Counted from the first letter of the stretch, positions 26,871 to 36,792 are shown. The stretch is 64,000 nucleotides of DNA from JANSWP01 sp041941305 (GCA_041941305.1 JBGTQJ010000011.1:124001-188000); one strand, 5' to 3'. The notes: a model not told the origin generated them from the sequence alone. A program made the numbers and translations.

Positions 26871-28139
26871 ATGAAAGAAGATTTTATTCATTTTGTTTGG
26901 CGTCATAAGCGATTTGACCTCAAAGCCCTCAAAACAACAGAGGGAGCACCCATTCAAATCTTAAAATTTGGCAATGCAAACCACCATGCGGGGCCAGATT
27001 TTATCAATGCAAAAATTCAAATTGGCGAAACCCTTTGGGTGGGAAATGTAGAAATCCATCTCAAAGCCTCTGAATGGTTGAAGCACAACCATCAAAAAGA
27101 CAAAGCCTACAACAATGTCATTTTACATGTAGTTTTGGAAGAAGATCGCCCCATCTTTAGAGAGGGGAATGAACGGATTCCATGCCTCGAATTGAAAAGG
27201 AGAATTCCTGCGAAAATTTCAAAATCTTATCTCAAGTTAATCCATAATGAACATTGGATTCCATGTCAACACCATATCCACCAGGTTTCTGAACTCAATC
27301 GAAACCTTTGGTTAGATAGGCTTTTAGTAGAAAGGTTGGAGCAAAAAACAAAAGTCATTGAACAAAGGCTAAAAGAGCATAAAGGAAACTGGGAGCATAC
27401 TTTTTATCAATTTTTAGCAAGGGCTTTTGGTTTTAAAATCAATAGTGATCCTTTTGATTCTCTTGCCAATTCTCTTTCCTATTTATTATTGGCAAAATAT
27501 AAAGACAGTTTGTTTCAAATTGAAGCGCTACTTTTTGGACAGGCTGGCATATTGGAAAAAGAATTTAAAGATGATTATCCCAATCAATTGAAAAAGGAGT
27601 ACCAATTTTTACGAAAAAAACATTCTTTGATACCTATTTCTGAAACTAGCTGGAAATTTCTTCGACTACGACCTTCAAATTTTCCAACAATTAGGCTTGC
27701 ACAATTTGCCTCTTTGATCTATCAATCTGTTCATTTGTTTAGAAAATTATTAGAAATCGAAAATGTTGCAGAAATCGAAAAATTATTGGAAGTTCAACTT
27801 TCTGGTTATTGGTTGACTCATTACATCTTTGACAGAGCATCGAAGAAGCGGCAAAAAACACTAGGAAGAAATGCCATTCAACTTATTATCATCAATACTA
27901 TTGTGCCTTTTATGTTTTTGTATGGTAAACGAAAATCTGAAGAATCTTTCAAAGAGAAGGCTTTAAAGTTTCTGGATGAAATGCCAAAAGAAAAAAATTC
28001 GATTATTTCGAAATGGGAGGCTTTAGGGGTAGAACTTGATTCCGCATATAAAAGTCAAGCGCTGTTGCAATTGAAAAATGAGTATTGCAATAAAACACAA
28101 TGTTTGAATTGCGGAATAGGAAACGCTATTCTGAAATAA
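26871..28139 (+). CDS. DUF2851 family protein
   Basis: Conserved Bacteroidetes protein of unknown function, 422 residues, no signal peptide. Family marks: MKEDFIHFVWRHKRFD at the start, GNANHHAGPDFINAKIQIGETLWVGNVEIHLKASEW (with conserved Asp/Glu/Lys reminiscent of a nuclease-type active site, inference), YNNVILHVVLEED, then ARAFGFKINSDPF and a C-terminal CNKTQCLNCGIGNAIL with a Cys pattern. The D...E.K arrangement has led me to consider a PD-(D/E)XK-like nuclease, but this is not established. Convergent with the nucleotidyltransferase gene. Confidence 0.9.
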   Translation: MKEDFIHFVWRHKRFDLKALKTTEGAPIQILKFGNANHHAGPDFINAKIQIGETLWVGNVEIHLKASEWLKHNHQKDKAYNNVILHVVLEEDRPIFREGNERIPCLELKRRIPAKISKSYLKLIHNEHWIPCQHHIHQVSELNRNLWLDRLLVERLEQKTKVIEQRLKEHKGNWEHTFYQFLARAFGFKINSDPFDSLANSLSYLLLAKYKDSLFQIEALLFGQAGILEKEFKDDYPNQLKKEYQFLRKKHSLIPISETSWKFLRLRPSNFPTIRLAQFASLIYQSVHLFRKLLEIENVAEIEKLLEVQLSGYWLTHYIFDRASKKRQKTLGRNAIQLIIINTIVPFMFLYGKRKSEESFKEKALKFLDEMPKEKNSIISKWEALGVELDSAYKSQALLQLKNEYCNKTQCLNCGIGNAILK

Positions 28140-28195
28140 GAGTATGTTTAAATTTTTCTTTAAAGGTTAAACAGTGTTGGGAGCAATCCAAAGAA

Positions 28196-28933
28196 TTACC
28201 CCATGGGAATTTTAGTAATAATTTTCTCAGCTTCCCTAAAAGCTTCTGGCTTGCCAACATCCAGCCAAATGGTATCATTATGCGAATAACCCAAAATTTT
28301 GTGCTTACCAGCATTGGAAAGGTATACCTCAATAATTGAAAATACTTTTTGTTCTGGCAACAGCTCAAGCAACTTAGGCTCAATTACATGAATACCACTA
28401 AATGCTAGATTAATGACTCCTGGTGTAGCTTTTCCACTCCACTTAACCTCTCCGGTTTTTACATTTTTCCATCCCCTTAATTCAAGTGTACTGTCATCAA
28501 ATAATAAATACCTGGAAGTCATTCGATGGCGAATGGCTAATGTAGCAAGTGCATCATTTTGCACATGATGTCTGTATAATTTCTTCAAATTCAAATCCGT
28601 CAAAATATCGGTATTACAAACTAAAAAAGGTTTTTTATCATCAAAAAACCAAGCTGCTTTTTTCAGTCCACCACCAGTGTCCAAAAGCAAGGCTCTTTCA
28701 TCAGAAATTTCAATTCGAATGTTAAATCGATTCTTCTTTTCCAGGAAGTCAACGATGAGATCAGCAAAATGATGCACATTAATTATGATTTCTTTACAGC
28801 CATGAAGCATTAGTCTCCGAATACAAATTTCCAGCAAGGGCAATCCGCCAACTTCCACCAATGCTTTCGGTTTTTCATTGGTCAAAGGTCTCAACCTTGT
28901 CCCTAATCCTGCTGCAAAAATCATAGCCTTCAT
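28196..28933 (-). CDS. Sugar-phosphate nucleotidyltransferase family protein
   Basis: Cytoplasmic NTP transferase of the hexose-1-phosphate nucleotidyltransferase family. From ATG 28933 it has 245 residues and starts MKAMIFAAGLGTRLRPLTNEKPKALVEVGGLPLLE, carrying the nucleotide-binding GLGTRLRP and the conserved Lys of KPKAL. Later motifs are LLLDTGGGLKKAAWFF and FLVCNTDILTDLN (metal Asp). The pattern is nearest MurNAc-1-phosphate uridylyltransferase (MurU)-like or mannose-1-phosphate guanylyltransferase-like members. The frame extends to 29008 but those 25 residues lack family similarity and overlap the ftsK upstream region. Confidence 0.9.
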   Translation of the reverse strand: MKAMIFAAGLGTRLRPLTNEKPKALVEVGGLPLLEICIRRLMLHGCKEIIINVHHFADLIVDFLEKKNRFNIRIEISDERALLLDTGGGLKKAAWFFDDKKPFLVCNTDILTDLNLKKLYRHHVQNDALATLAIRHRMTSRYLLFDDSTLELRGWKNVKTGEVKWSGKATPGVINLAFSGIHVIEPKLLELLPEQKVFSIIEVYLSNAGKHKILGYSHNDTIWLDVGKPEAFREAEKIITKIPMG

Positions 28934-29032
28934 AATAATCAAATGGTTTTGTAGAAAATTGAAAGAAACGACAAAGCTCCAAACCCCAAACCGAACATCC
29001 CCTTTCAAATTCTGTTTTCACAATTGTAATAT

Positions 29033-29040
29033 ATACTTTT
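29033..29040 (+). promoter_or_regulatory. Putative -7 element for ftsK
   Basis: TACTTTTG matches the Bacteroidetes -7 consensus TAnnTTTG, 47 bases before the chosen ftsK ATG. A clear -33 TTTG was not found at the expected distance. Confidence 0.4.
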
Positions 29041-29087
29041 GCAATGCACAACAATCTGTGAGTAAACTTTATTCTTACCCATTAAAT

Positions 29088-31541
29088 ATGACTTCACGAA
29101 GGAGGAATAAAAAACAATTGGCACTAAAAATGGGCATCAACGATGAAAGGGTGCCTAAGCTGTTTGGAGTGATGTTACTCTTTGTGGCACTATATCTTTT
29201 CATCGCATTTGTTTCTTATCTATTTACCTGGTCAGATGATTTTGATTTAGTTTATAATTTTCCCTGGCGAACGCTTTTGGATAGTGAAATTGTAATGGAA
29301 AATTGGTTAGGACGGCTTGGGGCAATTGTCTCAAATGCTTTTTTCTATTGGGGCTTTGGCATGCCTTCCTTTGTTTTTGTGTTTCTATTTGGAGTTTTTG
29401 GAATGGCTTTTATTCAACGGACTCCCCTCAGAAGCCAAATGCCACTATTGCGCCAATCTTTTCTATGGATTTTGTTTCTTTCCGTTTTTTTGGAGTTTAT
29501 TTTTCGCAATTCTGAATTTCCCTGGGGAGGCGCTTTTGGAGAAAGTGTTTGCATTTGGTTAGAGAATTTTGTTGGTACAGTAGGTTTAGTGGTTCTTTTC
29601 TTTTTCATTCTCTTAGGATTTATTGTTTGGATAGTCAACCCGAATTTTAATGACCTGACACCTAGAAAAGCTGTTTACGAAACCAAAGTCTGGTTCAATG
29701 ATTTAATCAACCAAAGGTATCGCAGCCGAAAATCACAGCCATCTGAAAATAAAGAATCGGTCGCTACCCTGCGACCTGCAAATAACAAACCTCAGGTTAA
29801 AAAAGATCCTGTTCCATTGAAAGATGGTCAACTTGCTTTTGAGTTAGAAGGCAAAAAAAGAGAAAAACCAAAGACATTAAAAGCAGGTGAAGCAGAACTA
29901 GAAATTGAAACACCATTGGCACCACCTGCCAAACCTGTAGGAGATATGCCGGTGGAGGATCCCAAGAAACCATTCGCCACTCCAATTCCAGAAATTCAGG
30001 CTGCCAATCAAGATCATTCTGAGCCTTATGATCCTACGCTTGAACTCTCCACATATGAGCACCCTGTTCTAGCACTATTACAAGATTATGACGACCAAAA
30101 AATTGAAATTGATCGAACTGAGCTAGAACAGAATAAGGATCAAATTATTGAGACCCTTCTTAACTATAAAATTGAAATCACTAAGATCCGGGCAACTATA
30201 GGTCCAACTGTGACACTCTATGAAATTGTCCCTGCACCTGGTATTCGAATATCAAAAATCAAGAATCTCGAAGACGATATTGCATTGAGCCTGGCTGCAT
30301 TAGGTATTCGAATTATTGCTCCAATCCCAGGGAGAGGAACAATTGGAATTGAGGTTCCAAACAAAAAGAAGCAGATTGTTTCGCTCAAGGAAGTTTTGAT
30401 GTCTGAAAAGTTCAAACGGGCAAAAATGGATTTGCCGATTGCTTTGGGCAAAACGATTAACAACGAAGTATTTGTAGCGGATCTGGCAAAAATGCCTCAC
30501 CTGTTAATGGCAGGGGCAACAGGTCAAGGTAAATCGGTTGGGATCAATACCATTATTATGTCGCTTTTGTATAAAAAGCATCCTTCCCAAATAAAGCTGG
30601 TTTTGATAGACCCTAAAAAGGTGGAATTATTTCCTTATGCTGCTTTGGAAAATCATTTTCTTGCCTATTTGCCTGGTCAAGATGAACCAATTACTACAGA
30701 GACGAGTAAAGTCATTCATACGCTAAATTCTTTGTGTATAGAAATGGATATGCGTTACAATTTGCTCAAAAAAGCGCACGCCAGAAATATTCGCGAATAC
30801 AATGAAAAATTTACCAGCCGCAGACTAAATCCAAACAATGGTCATCGCTTTTTACCTTTTATCGTATTAATAATTGACGAGTTTGCTGATTTGATAATGA
30901 CTGCTGGAAAAGAAGTTGAATTGCCTATCGGGCGGCTGGCGCAATTAGCTCGCGCTGTTGGAATTCATCTTATCATTGCAACTCAACGACCTTCTGTAAA
31001 TATAATTACTGGTGTTATTAAAGCCAATTTTCCAGCTCGAGTAGCTTACAAGGTAACTGCCAAAGTAGATTCCAGAACTATTTTGGATGCGGGAGGTGCA
31101 GATCAACTCATTGGTCGTGGAGATATGTTGCTTTCCGTCGGAGGAGATATGATTCGATTGCAATGTGCTTTTGTTGATACTCCAGAGGTTGAAGAGGTCA
31201 TAAAATTCATTGCAGATCAAAGAGGTTATCCAGAGCCGCATTTCTTGCCAGAATTTCACGGAGATGATGATGACACAGGAGCTGTTGGAGCATTCAATGT
31301 AAAAGACTTGGATGATATGTGGATTGATGCAGCAAAACTAGTCGTTCAAAATCAGCATGGTTCTACATCCATGATTCAGAGGAGATTGAAACTAGGTTAC
31401 AACCGCGCTGGGAGAATAATGGATCAATTAGAAGCTTTAGGCATTGTTGGACCTAGCGAAGGAAGTAAGCCACGCGAGGTATTAGTGTTTTCTGATATGG
31501 AATTGGAACGGTATTTGGAAGATGTTAAAAATAGGAAATAG
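29088..31541 (+). CDS. ftsK: DNA translocase FtsK
   Basis: Septum-located hexameric DNA pump that clears the chromosome terminus during division. The chosen ATG gives 817 residues starting MTSRRRNKKQLALKMG; the frame runs 70 codons further upstream but without family similarity. Membrane helices lie at about 27-48, 80-110, 120-145 and 160-190. A Pro/Glu/Lys-rich linker (about 210-310) is followed by the motor: GATGQGKSVGIN Walker A (about 475-486), VLIIDEFADLI Walker B (about 594-604) and ATQRPSVNIITGVIKANFPARVAYKV. The C-terminal winged gamma domain (MIQRRLKLGYNRAGRIMDQLEALGIVGPSEGSKPREVLV) recognises orientation sequences. Ends at a good terminator (31589-31622). Confidence 0.97.
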   Translation: MTSRRRNKKQLALKMGINDERVPKLFGVMLLFVALYLFIAFVSYLFTWSDDFDLVYNFPWRTLLDSEIVMENWLGRLGAIVSNAFFYWGFGMPSFVFVFLFGVFGMAFIQRTPLRSQMPLLRQSFLWILFLSVFLEFIFRNSEFPWGGAFGESVCIWLENFVGTVGLVVLFFFILLGFIVWIVNPNFNDLTPRKAVYETKVWFNDLINQRYRSRKSQPSENKESVATLRPANNKPQVKKDPVPLKDGQLAFELEGKKREKPKTLKAGEAELEIETPLAPPAKPVGDMPVEDPKKPFATPIPEIQAANQDHSEPYDPTLELSTYEHPVLALLQDYDDQKIEIDRTELEQNKDQIIETLLNYKIEITKIRATIGPTVTLYEIVPAPGIRISKIKNLEDDIALSLAALGIRIIAPIPGRGTIGIEVPNKKKQIVSLKEVLMSEKFKRAKMDLPIALGKTINNEVFVADLAKMPHLLMAGATGQGKSVGINTIIMSLLYKKHPSQIKLVLIDPKKVELFPYAALENHFLAYLPGQDEPITTETSKVIHTLNSLCIEMDMRYNLLKKAHARNIREYNEKFTSRRLNPNNGHRFLPFIVLIIDEFADLIMTAGKEVELPIGRLAQLARAVGIHLIIATQRPSVNIITGVIKANFPARVAYKVTAKVDSRTILDAGGADQLIGRGDMLLSVGGDMIRLQCAFVDTPEVEEVIKFIADQRGYPEPHFLPEFHGDDDDTGAVGAFNVKDLDDMWIDAAKLVVQNQHGSTSMIQRRLKLGYNRAGRIMDQLEALGIVGPSEGSKPREVLVFSDMELERYLEDVKNRK

Positions 31542-31588
31542 GAGGCAAAAATCCTTGATGTAAGTGTAAGATTCGTCAAGGAAATAGT

Positions 31589-31622
31589 AAAGCCCGATGA
31601 ACCTTTGTTTGTCGGGCTTTTT
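31589..31622 (+). terminator. Rho-independent terminator after ftsK
   Basis: AAAGCCCGA pairs perfectly with TCGGGCTTT (9 bp, 14-base loop) and the downstream arm runs into T residues. It is 47 bases after the ftsK stop codon. Confidence 0.85.
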
Positions 31623-31710
31623 CATTTGATTTTTTCCCTAAAAAAATCCCTTACAACAATGTCATAAGGGATTCCAGAACAAGGATTATTCTCGGGTATA
31701 GATGAAAAGT

Positions 31711-32067
31711 TTATCGCTTGCTAATTCTTTGAGTTGTAATCACTTTTTTGGCGTGATTTAATATTTGAATCAAGTACATCCCTTCTACCAAATCTGAAAT
31801 ATTATACCTGGCACCTGATTCTACTTCGAAAGTTTTGATTTTTCTACCCACCAGATTGTAGATTACAATTTCACTTACTTTATCTTCATTTGATACACTG
31901 ATAAAGTCTGTAGCAGGGTTGGGGTAAATCGTAACTTTAATTTCTGGTTGCTCGGTGGGGTCATTTTCAAAGAAACCATCGTACTCATTACTACCGTCCG
32001 GAGCAAATTGCCCAAAAGCAAGTAAAGATGACAAACTAAAAATTAGGATAAGTAGATTTTGCTTCAT
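31711..32067 (-). CDS. Minimal T9SS type A sorting-domain protein
   Basis: A 118-residue secreted protein made of little more than a signal peptide (MKQNLLILIFSLSSLLAFGQ), a 25-residue acidic spacer (DGSNEYDGFFENDPTEQPE) and a full type A T9SS C-terminal sorting domain (VTIYPNPATDFISVS ... IVIYNLVGRKIKTFEV ... LVEGMYLIQILN). There is no room for a cargo domain. It stands between ftsK (convergent) and thrS (same strand, 209 bases upstream). It may be a remnant of a larger protein or a small surface peptide in its own right; the frame and signals are intact. Confidence 0.85.
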   Translation of the reverse strand: MKQNLLILIFSLSSLLAFGQFAPDGSNEYDGFFENDPTEQPEIKVTIYPNPATDFISVSNEDKVSEIVIYNLVGRKIKTFEVESGARYNISDLVEGMYLIQILNHAKKVITTQRISKR

Positions 32068-32276
32068 GTGGTTCGTATTCTAACGTGTTTATAAGTAGCA
32101 CGTAAAATACAGGAAAATTGCCAATGATTCAAGGCCTCTTTTCCAGCATTATCAAATTTTTAACGAATCGCATACAATAATTAGTAATTTATTAATGTTA
32201 GATGAGATTTCATTTACTTTTCCCTGATTAGTTTCTTTTTACAGTAACCTTTAGATTGATCTTGGTTTGCTTAACC

Positions 32277-34199
32277 TTAAAGTAATTCTTTAAAATAAGC
32301 AACAAATTCATCAATTGTCATATTTCCTTTATCTCCCTCCCCCTGACGTCTTACAGAAACCTTTCCTGCCTCCATTTCTTTCTCTCCAATAATTAGCATA
32401 AAAGGAATTTTCTTGACTTCAGCATCTCGTATCTTTCTTCCTACCTTTTCACTTCGTTCGTCAATTATCCCTCTAATATCCTGTGCAGACAATTTATTTT
32501 GAACCTCTTTGGCGTAATCATTAAATCTGTCACTAATAGTAAGAATGGTAAATTGTTCTGGAGACAACCATAGCGGAAACTTACCCCCACAATGCTCTAC
32601 CAAAACACCTATAAATCTTTCCATTGACCCAAACGGAGCTCTGTGAATCATTACGGGACGATGAGGTGCGTTATCCCTACCAATATACTCTAACTGGAAA
32701 CGGTCAGGCAAATTATAATCCACTTGAATGGTTCCCAATTGCCAGGAGCGATTCAACGCATCCTTAACCATGAAGTCAAGCTTGGGTCCATAGAATGCTG
32801 CCTCACCAAGTTCAGTAACTGTCTTCAATCCAACTTCTTTTGTAGCATCAATAATTGCCTTTTCGGCTTTTTCCCAATTTTCATCAGAACCGATGTATTT
32901 TTCTTTGTTTTCCGGATCTCTTAAGGAAATTTGAGCTGTATAATTTTCAAAACCTAGTTTTTCCAATACCTGAACCGTCAGATCCAATACATTTAAAAAT
33001 TCATCTTTGACCTGATCTGGTGTACAGAATATATGAGCATCATCTTGAGTAAATCCTCTTACTCTTGTTAATCCATGTAATTCACCACTTTGCTCATATC
33101 GATAAACAGTTCCAAATTCTGCAATCCTAACCGGTAAATCTCTATATGATCTAGGCTTGTGTCCAAATATCTCACAGTGGTGAGGGCAATTCATTGGCTT
33201 TAACAAAAACATTTCACCTTCCTTTGGCGTATTGATGGGTTGGAAGCTGTCCTCCCCATATTTATCCCAATGACCAGAAGTCTGATACAATTCTTTTTTT
33301 CCAATATGAGGTGTGATAACTGGTGTATAACCTCGTTTGATTTGCTCATTTTTCAGGAAATCTTCAAGGCGTGTGCGCAAGGCGGTTCCTTTCGGCAACC
33401 ATATCGGTAGTCCATGCCCTACTTTCTCTGAAAACATGAACAACTCTAATTCGGCACCTAATTTTCGATGATCCCGCTTTTTTGCCTCTTCCAGCATTTC
33501 CAGGTACTCTGTCAACTCTTTTTGTTTTGGAAAAGTAATGCCGTAAACACGAGTCATCTGCTGGCGGTTTTCATCTCCCTGCCAATAAGCACCAGCAATA
33601 TTCATCAATTTGACAGCTTTAATTCTGCCTGTGTCCGGGATATGCGGCCCTTTGCATAGATCAATAAAGTTGCCTTGTTCATATAGTGTCAATTCTTCGT
33701 CTTCAGCTCTTTTTTCTATCAATTCAATTTTGTATTCATCACCTTTTTCCTGAAAAAATTTCAACGCATCTTCCTTCGAAATTGGTTGCCGATCAAATGT
33801 GTTTTTCTGGCGAGCAAGTTCAAGGATTTTTTGCTCAATCTTGGGAAAGTCGTCAGAAGAAATATGATGTTCTCCTGGATCTACATCGTAATAAAACCCT
33901 TGTTCTGTTGAAGGACCAGTTCCAAATTTGATTCCAGGGTAAACAGCCTCCAATGCTTCTGCCATAAGATGGGCAGAGGAATGCCAAAATGTGGACTTAC
34001 CTCCCTTGTCATTCCAGGTCAATAATTGAACAGTAGCATCACTTTCGATTTGACGGGTGGCATCCCATATCTCACCATTGACCTTGGCTGATAAAACATT
34101 TTTTGCCAAACCATGACTTATTGATTTAGCGATTTCCATTGCAGTTACTCCTTTTTCGTATTGGCGAACATTGCCATCAGGGAAGGTAATATTTATCAT
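32277..34199 (-). CDS. thrS: Threonine--tRNA ligase
   Basis: Class II aminoacyl-tRNA synthetase charging tRNA-Thr. The 640 residues show the N-terminal TGS domain (MINITFPDGNVRQYEKGVTAMEIA), the editing domain with HSSAHLMAEALE (HxxxH site) and ENFIDLCKGPHIP-like segment, then the catalytic core: GLPIWLPKGTALRTRLE, MNCPHHCEIFGHKPRSYRDLP (zinc Cys), RYEQSGELHGLTRVRGFTQDDAHIF (motif 2 and zinc His), and VMIHRAPFGSMERFIGVLVEH (motif 3). The anticodon-binding domain occupies about 540-640. The family's usual length. No T-box leader or clear control element was seen upstream. Confidence 0.97.
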   Translation of the reverse strand: MINITFPDGNVRQYEKGVTAMEIAKSISHGLAKNVLSAKVNGEIWDATRQIESDATVQLLTWNDKGGKSTFWHSSAHLMAEALEAVYPGIKFGTGPSTEQGFYYDVDPGEHHISSDDFPKIEQKILELARQKNTFDRQPISKEDALKFFQEKGDEYKIELIEKRAEDEELTLYEQGNFIDLCKGPHIPDTGRIKAVKLMNIAGAYWQGDENRQQMTRVYGITFPKQKELTEYLEMLEEAKKRDHRKLGAELELFMFSEKVGHGLPIWLPKGTALRTRLEDFLKNEQIKRGYTPVITPHIGKKELYQTSGHWDKYGEDSFQPINTPKEGEMFLLKPMNCPHHCEIFGHKPRSYRDLPVRIAEFGTVYRYEQSGELHGLTRVRGFTQDDAHIFCTPDQVKDEFLNVLDLTVQVLEKLGFENYTAQISLRDPENKEKYIGSDENWEKAEKAIIDATKEVGLKTVTELGEAAFYGPKLDFMVKDALNRSWQLGTIQVDYNLPDRFQLEYIGRDNAPHRPVMIHRAPFGSMERFIGVLVEHCGGKFPLWLSPEQFTILTISDRFNDYAKEVQNKLSAQDIRGIIDERSEKVGRKIRDAEVKKIPFMLIIGEKEMEAGKVSVRRQGEGDKGNMTIDEFVAYFKELL

Positions 34200-34555
34200 T
34201 TTATTAATTATGAATTTTCAAGTGCACTATTTTTGCCACACTTTACGAATATTTATGGAAAAAAGTTCTGAAACCACTCCATTTTCCGGGCGCTTTTCAG
34301 AAGTGCGCAAAATTAGTTTTTTTTGAAGATTTAGGAAGCGCAGATTCAAACAGTTTTGACATTTTGAAATATGTATTATGAAAAAGCAATGTGAGTAGCC
34401 TTTTTACTTTACAAAAATTGCTTTAAGCAAATGTTCAGCTTTGAGAAGACAATTTTTTCATTCAGAATTACAATATATTGGTTATACTTTTGTAACTTTA
34501 TGCTGATATACTTTAATCATAAATTTAATTTTTCACAAGCAAAAAACGTTAAACA
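34200..34555. other. 356-base divergent intergenic region
   Basis: Separates thrS (minus) from the SRPBCC gene (plus). It contains a -7-like TACTTTTG on the plus strand at 34485-34492, 64 bases before the SRPBCC start, without a good -33 box. No gene, repeat or stable hairpin was recognised. Confidence 0.5.
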
Positions 34556-35563
34556 ATGAAAGCTTTAAAAATCATCTTAGGTATTATTGCTGCCTTAATT
34601 GTTCTCTTCCTTGTTTTAGGACTAATCTTACCAAAAGATTATCATTACGAAAGATACACTCAAGTTAACGCTTCAAAAAATACTGTTTTTAACCAGATCA
34701 ATAATGTAAAAGCCTGGGAAGCCTGGGGACCCTGGATGGAAGATGAATCTATTAAAATAACGTATGGTGATATCATTGAAGGAGAAGGAGCTTCTTATTC
34801 CTGGGAAAGTGAAGAAGCCGGGGCTGGCAATTTAAAAATTATAGAAAGTATTCCTGCAGAAAGTATCAAAACAGCTGTAGATTTTGGATTCGGTGATCCT
34901 GAAACCGGATTTTGGAAATTTGAAGATGGAGAGAATGGTGGAACCAAATTGACCTGGGGCATGGATTTGACAGCACCTTATCCATTTAATGTTACCTCTT
35001 ATTTTATGGGAGATGGACCTATGAATGAAATGTTTGATGCCGGATTGGCTAGCATCAAAGAAATAACAGAGGCTGAAGAAAATAAGACCTATAATGGCTA
35101 TAAAGTTACTGTAATTGATTTTCCCGAAACCAATTATATCACTGTTCGTGATAATGTTGAAATGGATAAAATCCCTGAATTTTTGGGAGCTAGTTATGGC
35201 AAAATTGGTGCAGCACTTGCAGTAGCTGGATTGGAGATGGAAGGTCGTCCTTCTGGCATCTACTATGAAATGAATGAAGAGAACAATGTTATGGATATGT
35301 CAGCTGCTATGGCAGTAAAAGCTGGCAGCACGATAGAAGGATTTGAACATGTAAATACCCCTGCTGGAGGAAAAGCACTTTTAATCGATTATTATGGAGA
35401 CTATCATGGATTAGGTGCAGCTCATGGGGCGATGGATGAATATATGAATCAAAATGGAATTGAAAACAAATCCATGGCGATTGAAGAATATGTAACTGAT
35501 CCAGGCGAGGAACCAGATACCGCAAAATGGCTAACCAAATTGTATTATTTGGTAGATAAGTAA
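34556..35563 (+). CDS. Membrane-anchored SRPBCC / GyrI-like effector-binding protein
   Basis: Two-domain ligand-binding protein, 335 residues, with an N-terminal membrane anchor (about 4-25, IILGIIAALIVLFLVLGLIL). Residues about 30-175 form an SRPBCC (polyketide cyclase-like) domain: YTQVNASKNTVFNQINNVKAWEAWGPWMEDE and GTKLTWGMDL are typical. Residues about 180-335 form a GyrI/AraC-effector-like domain (YNGYKVTVIDFPETNYITVRDNVEMDKIPEFLGASYGKIGAAL ... YYLVDK). The fusion is common in Bacteroidetes; ligand unknown. A terminator follows at 35581-35621, so it is likely monocistronic. Confidence 0.87.
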   Translation: MKALKIILGIIAALIVLFLVLGLILPKDYHYERYTQVNASKNTVFNQINNVKAWEAWGPWMEDESIKITYGDIIEGEGASYSWESEEAGAGNLKIIESIPAESIKTAVDFGFGDPETGFWKFEDGENGGTKLTWGMDLTAPYPFNVTSYFMGDGPMNEMFDAGLASIKEITEAEENKTYNGYKVTVIDFPETNYITVRDNVEMDKIPEFLGASYGKIGAALAVAGLEMEGRPSGIYYEMNEENNVMDMSAAMAVKAGSTIEGFEHVNTPAGGKALLIDYYGDYHGLGAAHGAMDEYMNQNGIENKSMAIEEYVTDPGEEPDTAKWLTKLYYLVDK

Positions 35564-35580
35564 TATATTTTTGTCGTATT

Positions 35581-35621
35581 AAAAAAGCGCACTATCCCTT
35601 TTGTAGGGAGTGCGCTTTTTT
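35581..35621 (+). terminator. Rho-independent terminator after SRPBCC/GyrI gene
   Basis: AAAAAAGCGCACTATCCCT pairs with AGGGAGTGCGCTTTTTT, a 17-bp stem with a bulge and a short loop, ending in six Ts. A/T tracts on both sides would allow function in either direction. Confidence 0.85.
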
Positions 35622-35718
35622 ATTTCCACCAAAAAATACCAAAGCGGCATCTTTGTGTGTAAAATCTAAAATGGTTAACGAAACGAAATTCCTATTTTTG
35701 TCAAAAATGTCAAAACCA

Positions 35719-36792
35719 ATGAAGTTGATATTAAAACCTCTTTTTTATATAGCCCTTGTCCTCTTTTCCAGTTGTGCTGCAAATGAAGGAACAGCCTGGG
35801 AATCAACCCCAGCTGCCTTTGGGGAACGTAACCAAGTTACCGTTATTTCTGACAAGCAAATTTGGGAAGGACCAATAGGAGATACAATGGACTATTATTT
35901 TGCCGCGCCTTATCTGGTACTTCCTCAACCTGAGCCTATCTTTGATTTGCTGCATTTTACGCCACAAGACATGATTTATGAACCGGTGAAAAGAGAACTG
36001 AAATTATATTTGCTCGTAGCAAACATGGCAGATGAAAATTCACCAACCGCCAAAATGATAAAGGCTGATATAGGTACTGAAAAATTAAGAGAAATTAAAG
36101 AAACCACAGGTTATGGGAATACTGTTGGAAGAGATAAATGGGCAACAGGACAGCTGCTTATTTATATGTTTGGATTCGGAGAAGATAAATTAATCGAAAA
36201 TATCCAAAAGAATGGAGCTTCGATAATCAACAGAATCAATAAAGAAGAAAAAATCAGAATTGACGCTACAGCTTATATGGGCGGCGAAAACAGAACACTT
36301 GAAAATGAAGTTCGCGACAAATTCGGAGTAAACCTGAAAATTCCTGTTGGTTACATTAAAGCCATATATGACAAACAAGATAACTTCATTTGGCTGAGAA
36401 GAGATACCAGAGATGCAAACACCAACATTTTTGTCCACAAAATGAAATATACCAATCAAAACCAATTGAGCCGGGATACCCTTAAAGCAATTCGAAATGA
36501 CTTAGGAAGATATGTTTCGACAGATGCTGAAAACACTTACATGCGTATCAATGACAAGGATTTACCAATGTTTATTGAACAAAAAAATGTTAATAACTAC
36601 TATGCCATTGAAGCAAGAGGTATTTGGGACATTGTAAATGATTATATGGGTGGTCCTTTTATTTCTTATCTCATCCACGATCCAAACAAAAATGAATTGT
36701 TGTTTATTGATGGATTCATGCATGCCCCTGGAGAGGAAAAAAGAGATCACATGCAGGAGTTAGAGCACATTATAACCTCTGTTACTTTCTGA
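35719..36792 (+). CDS. DUF4837 family lipoprotein
   Basis: Bacteroidetes lipoprotein of unknown function. From ATG 35719 it starts MKLILKPLFYIALVLFSSCAANE, a lipoprotein signal with lipobox LFSSC. The body matches DUF4837: AFGERNQVTVISDKQIWEGPIGDTMDYYFAAPYLVLPQPEPIFDLLHF, then KDKWATGQLLIYMFG-like segment, IRIDATAYMG, VGYIKAIYDKQDNFIWLRRDTRDANTNIFVHKM, and a C-terminal YAIEARGIWDIVNDYMGGPFISYLI. Earlier in-frame starts exist (35653 TTG, 35707 ATG), but a -7-like TATTTTTG at 35693-35700 makes the 35719 start more plausible. The family is widespread in the phylum; role unknown. Confidence 0.9.
   Translation: MKLILKPLFYIALVLFSSCAANEGTAWESTPAAFGERNQVTVISDKQIWEGPIGDTMDYYFAAPYLVLPQPEPIFDLLHFTPQDMIYEPVKRELKLYLLVANMADENSPTAKMIKADIGTEKLREIKETTGYGNTVGRDKWATGQLLIYMFGFGEDKLIENIQKNGASIINRINKEEKIRIDATAYMGGENRTLENEVRDKFGVNLKIPVGYIKAIYDKQDNFIWLRRDTRDANTNIFVHKMKYTNQNQLSRDTLKAIRNDLGRYVSTDAENTYMRINDKDLPMFIEQKNVNNYYAIEARGIWDIVNDYMGGPFISYLIHDPNKNELLFIDGFMHAPGEEKRDHMQELEHIITSVTF

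Noticed and set aside
28934..29087. Upstream extensions of the nucleotidyltransferase and ftsK frames
   Set aside because: Both extensions overlap each other on opposite strands, lack family similarity, and the internal ATGs give the standard N-termini.
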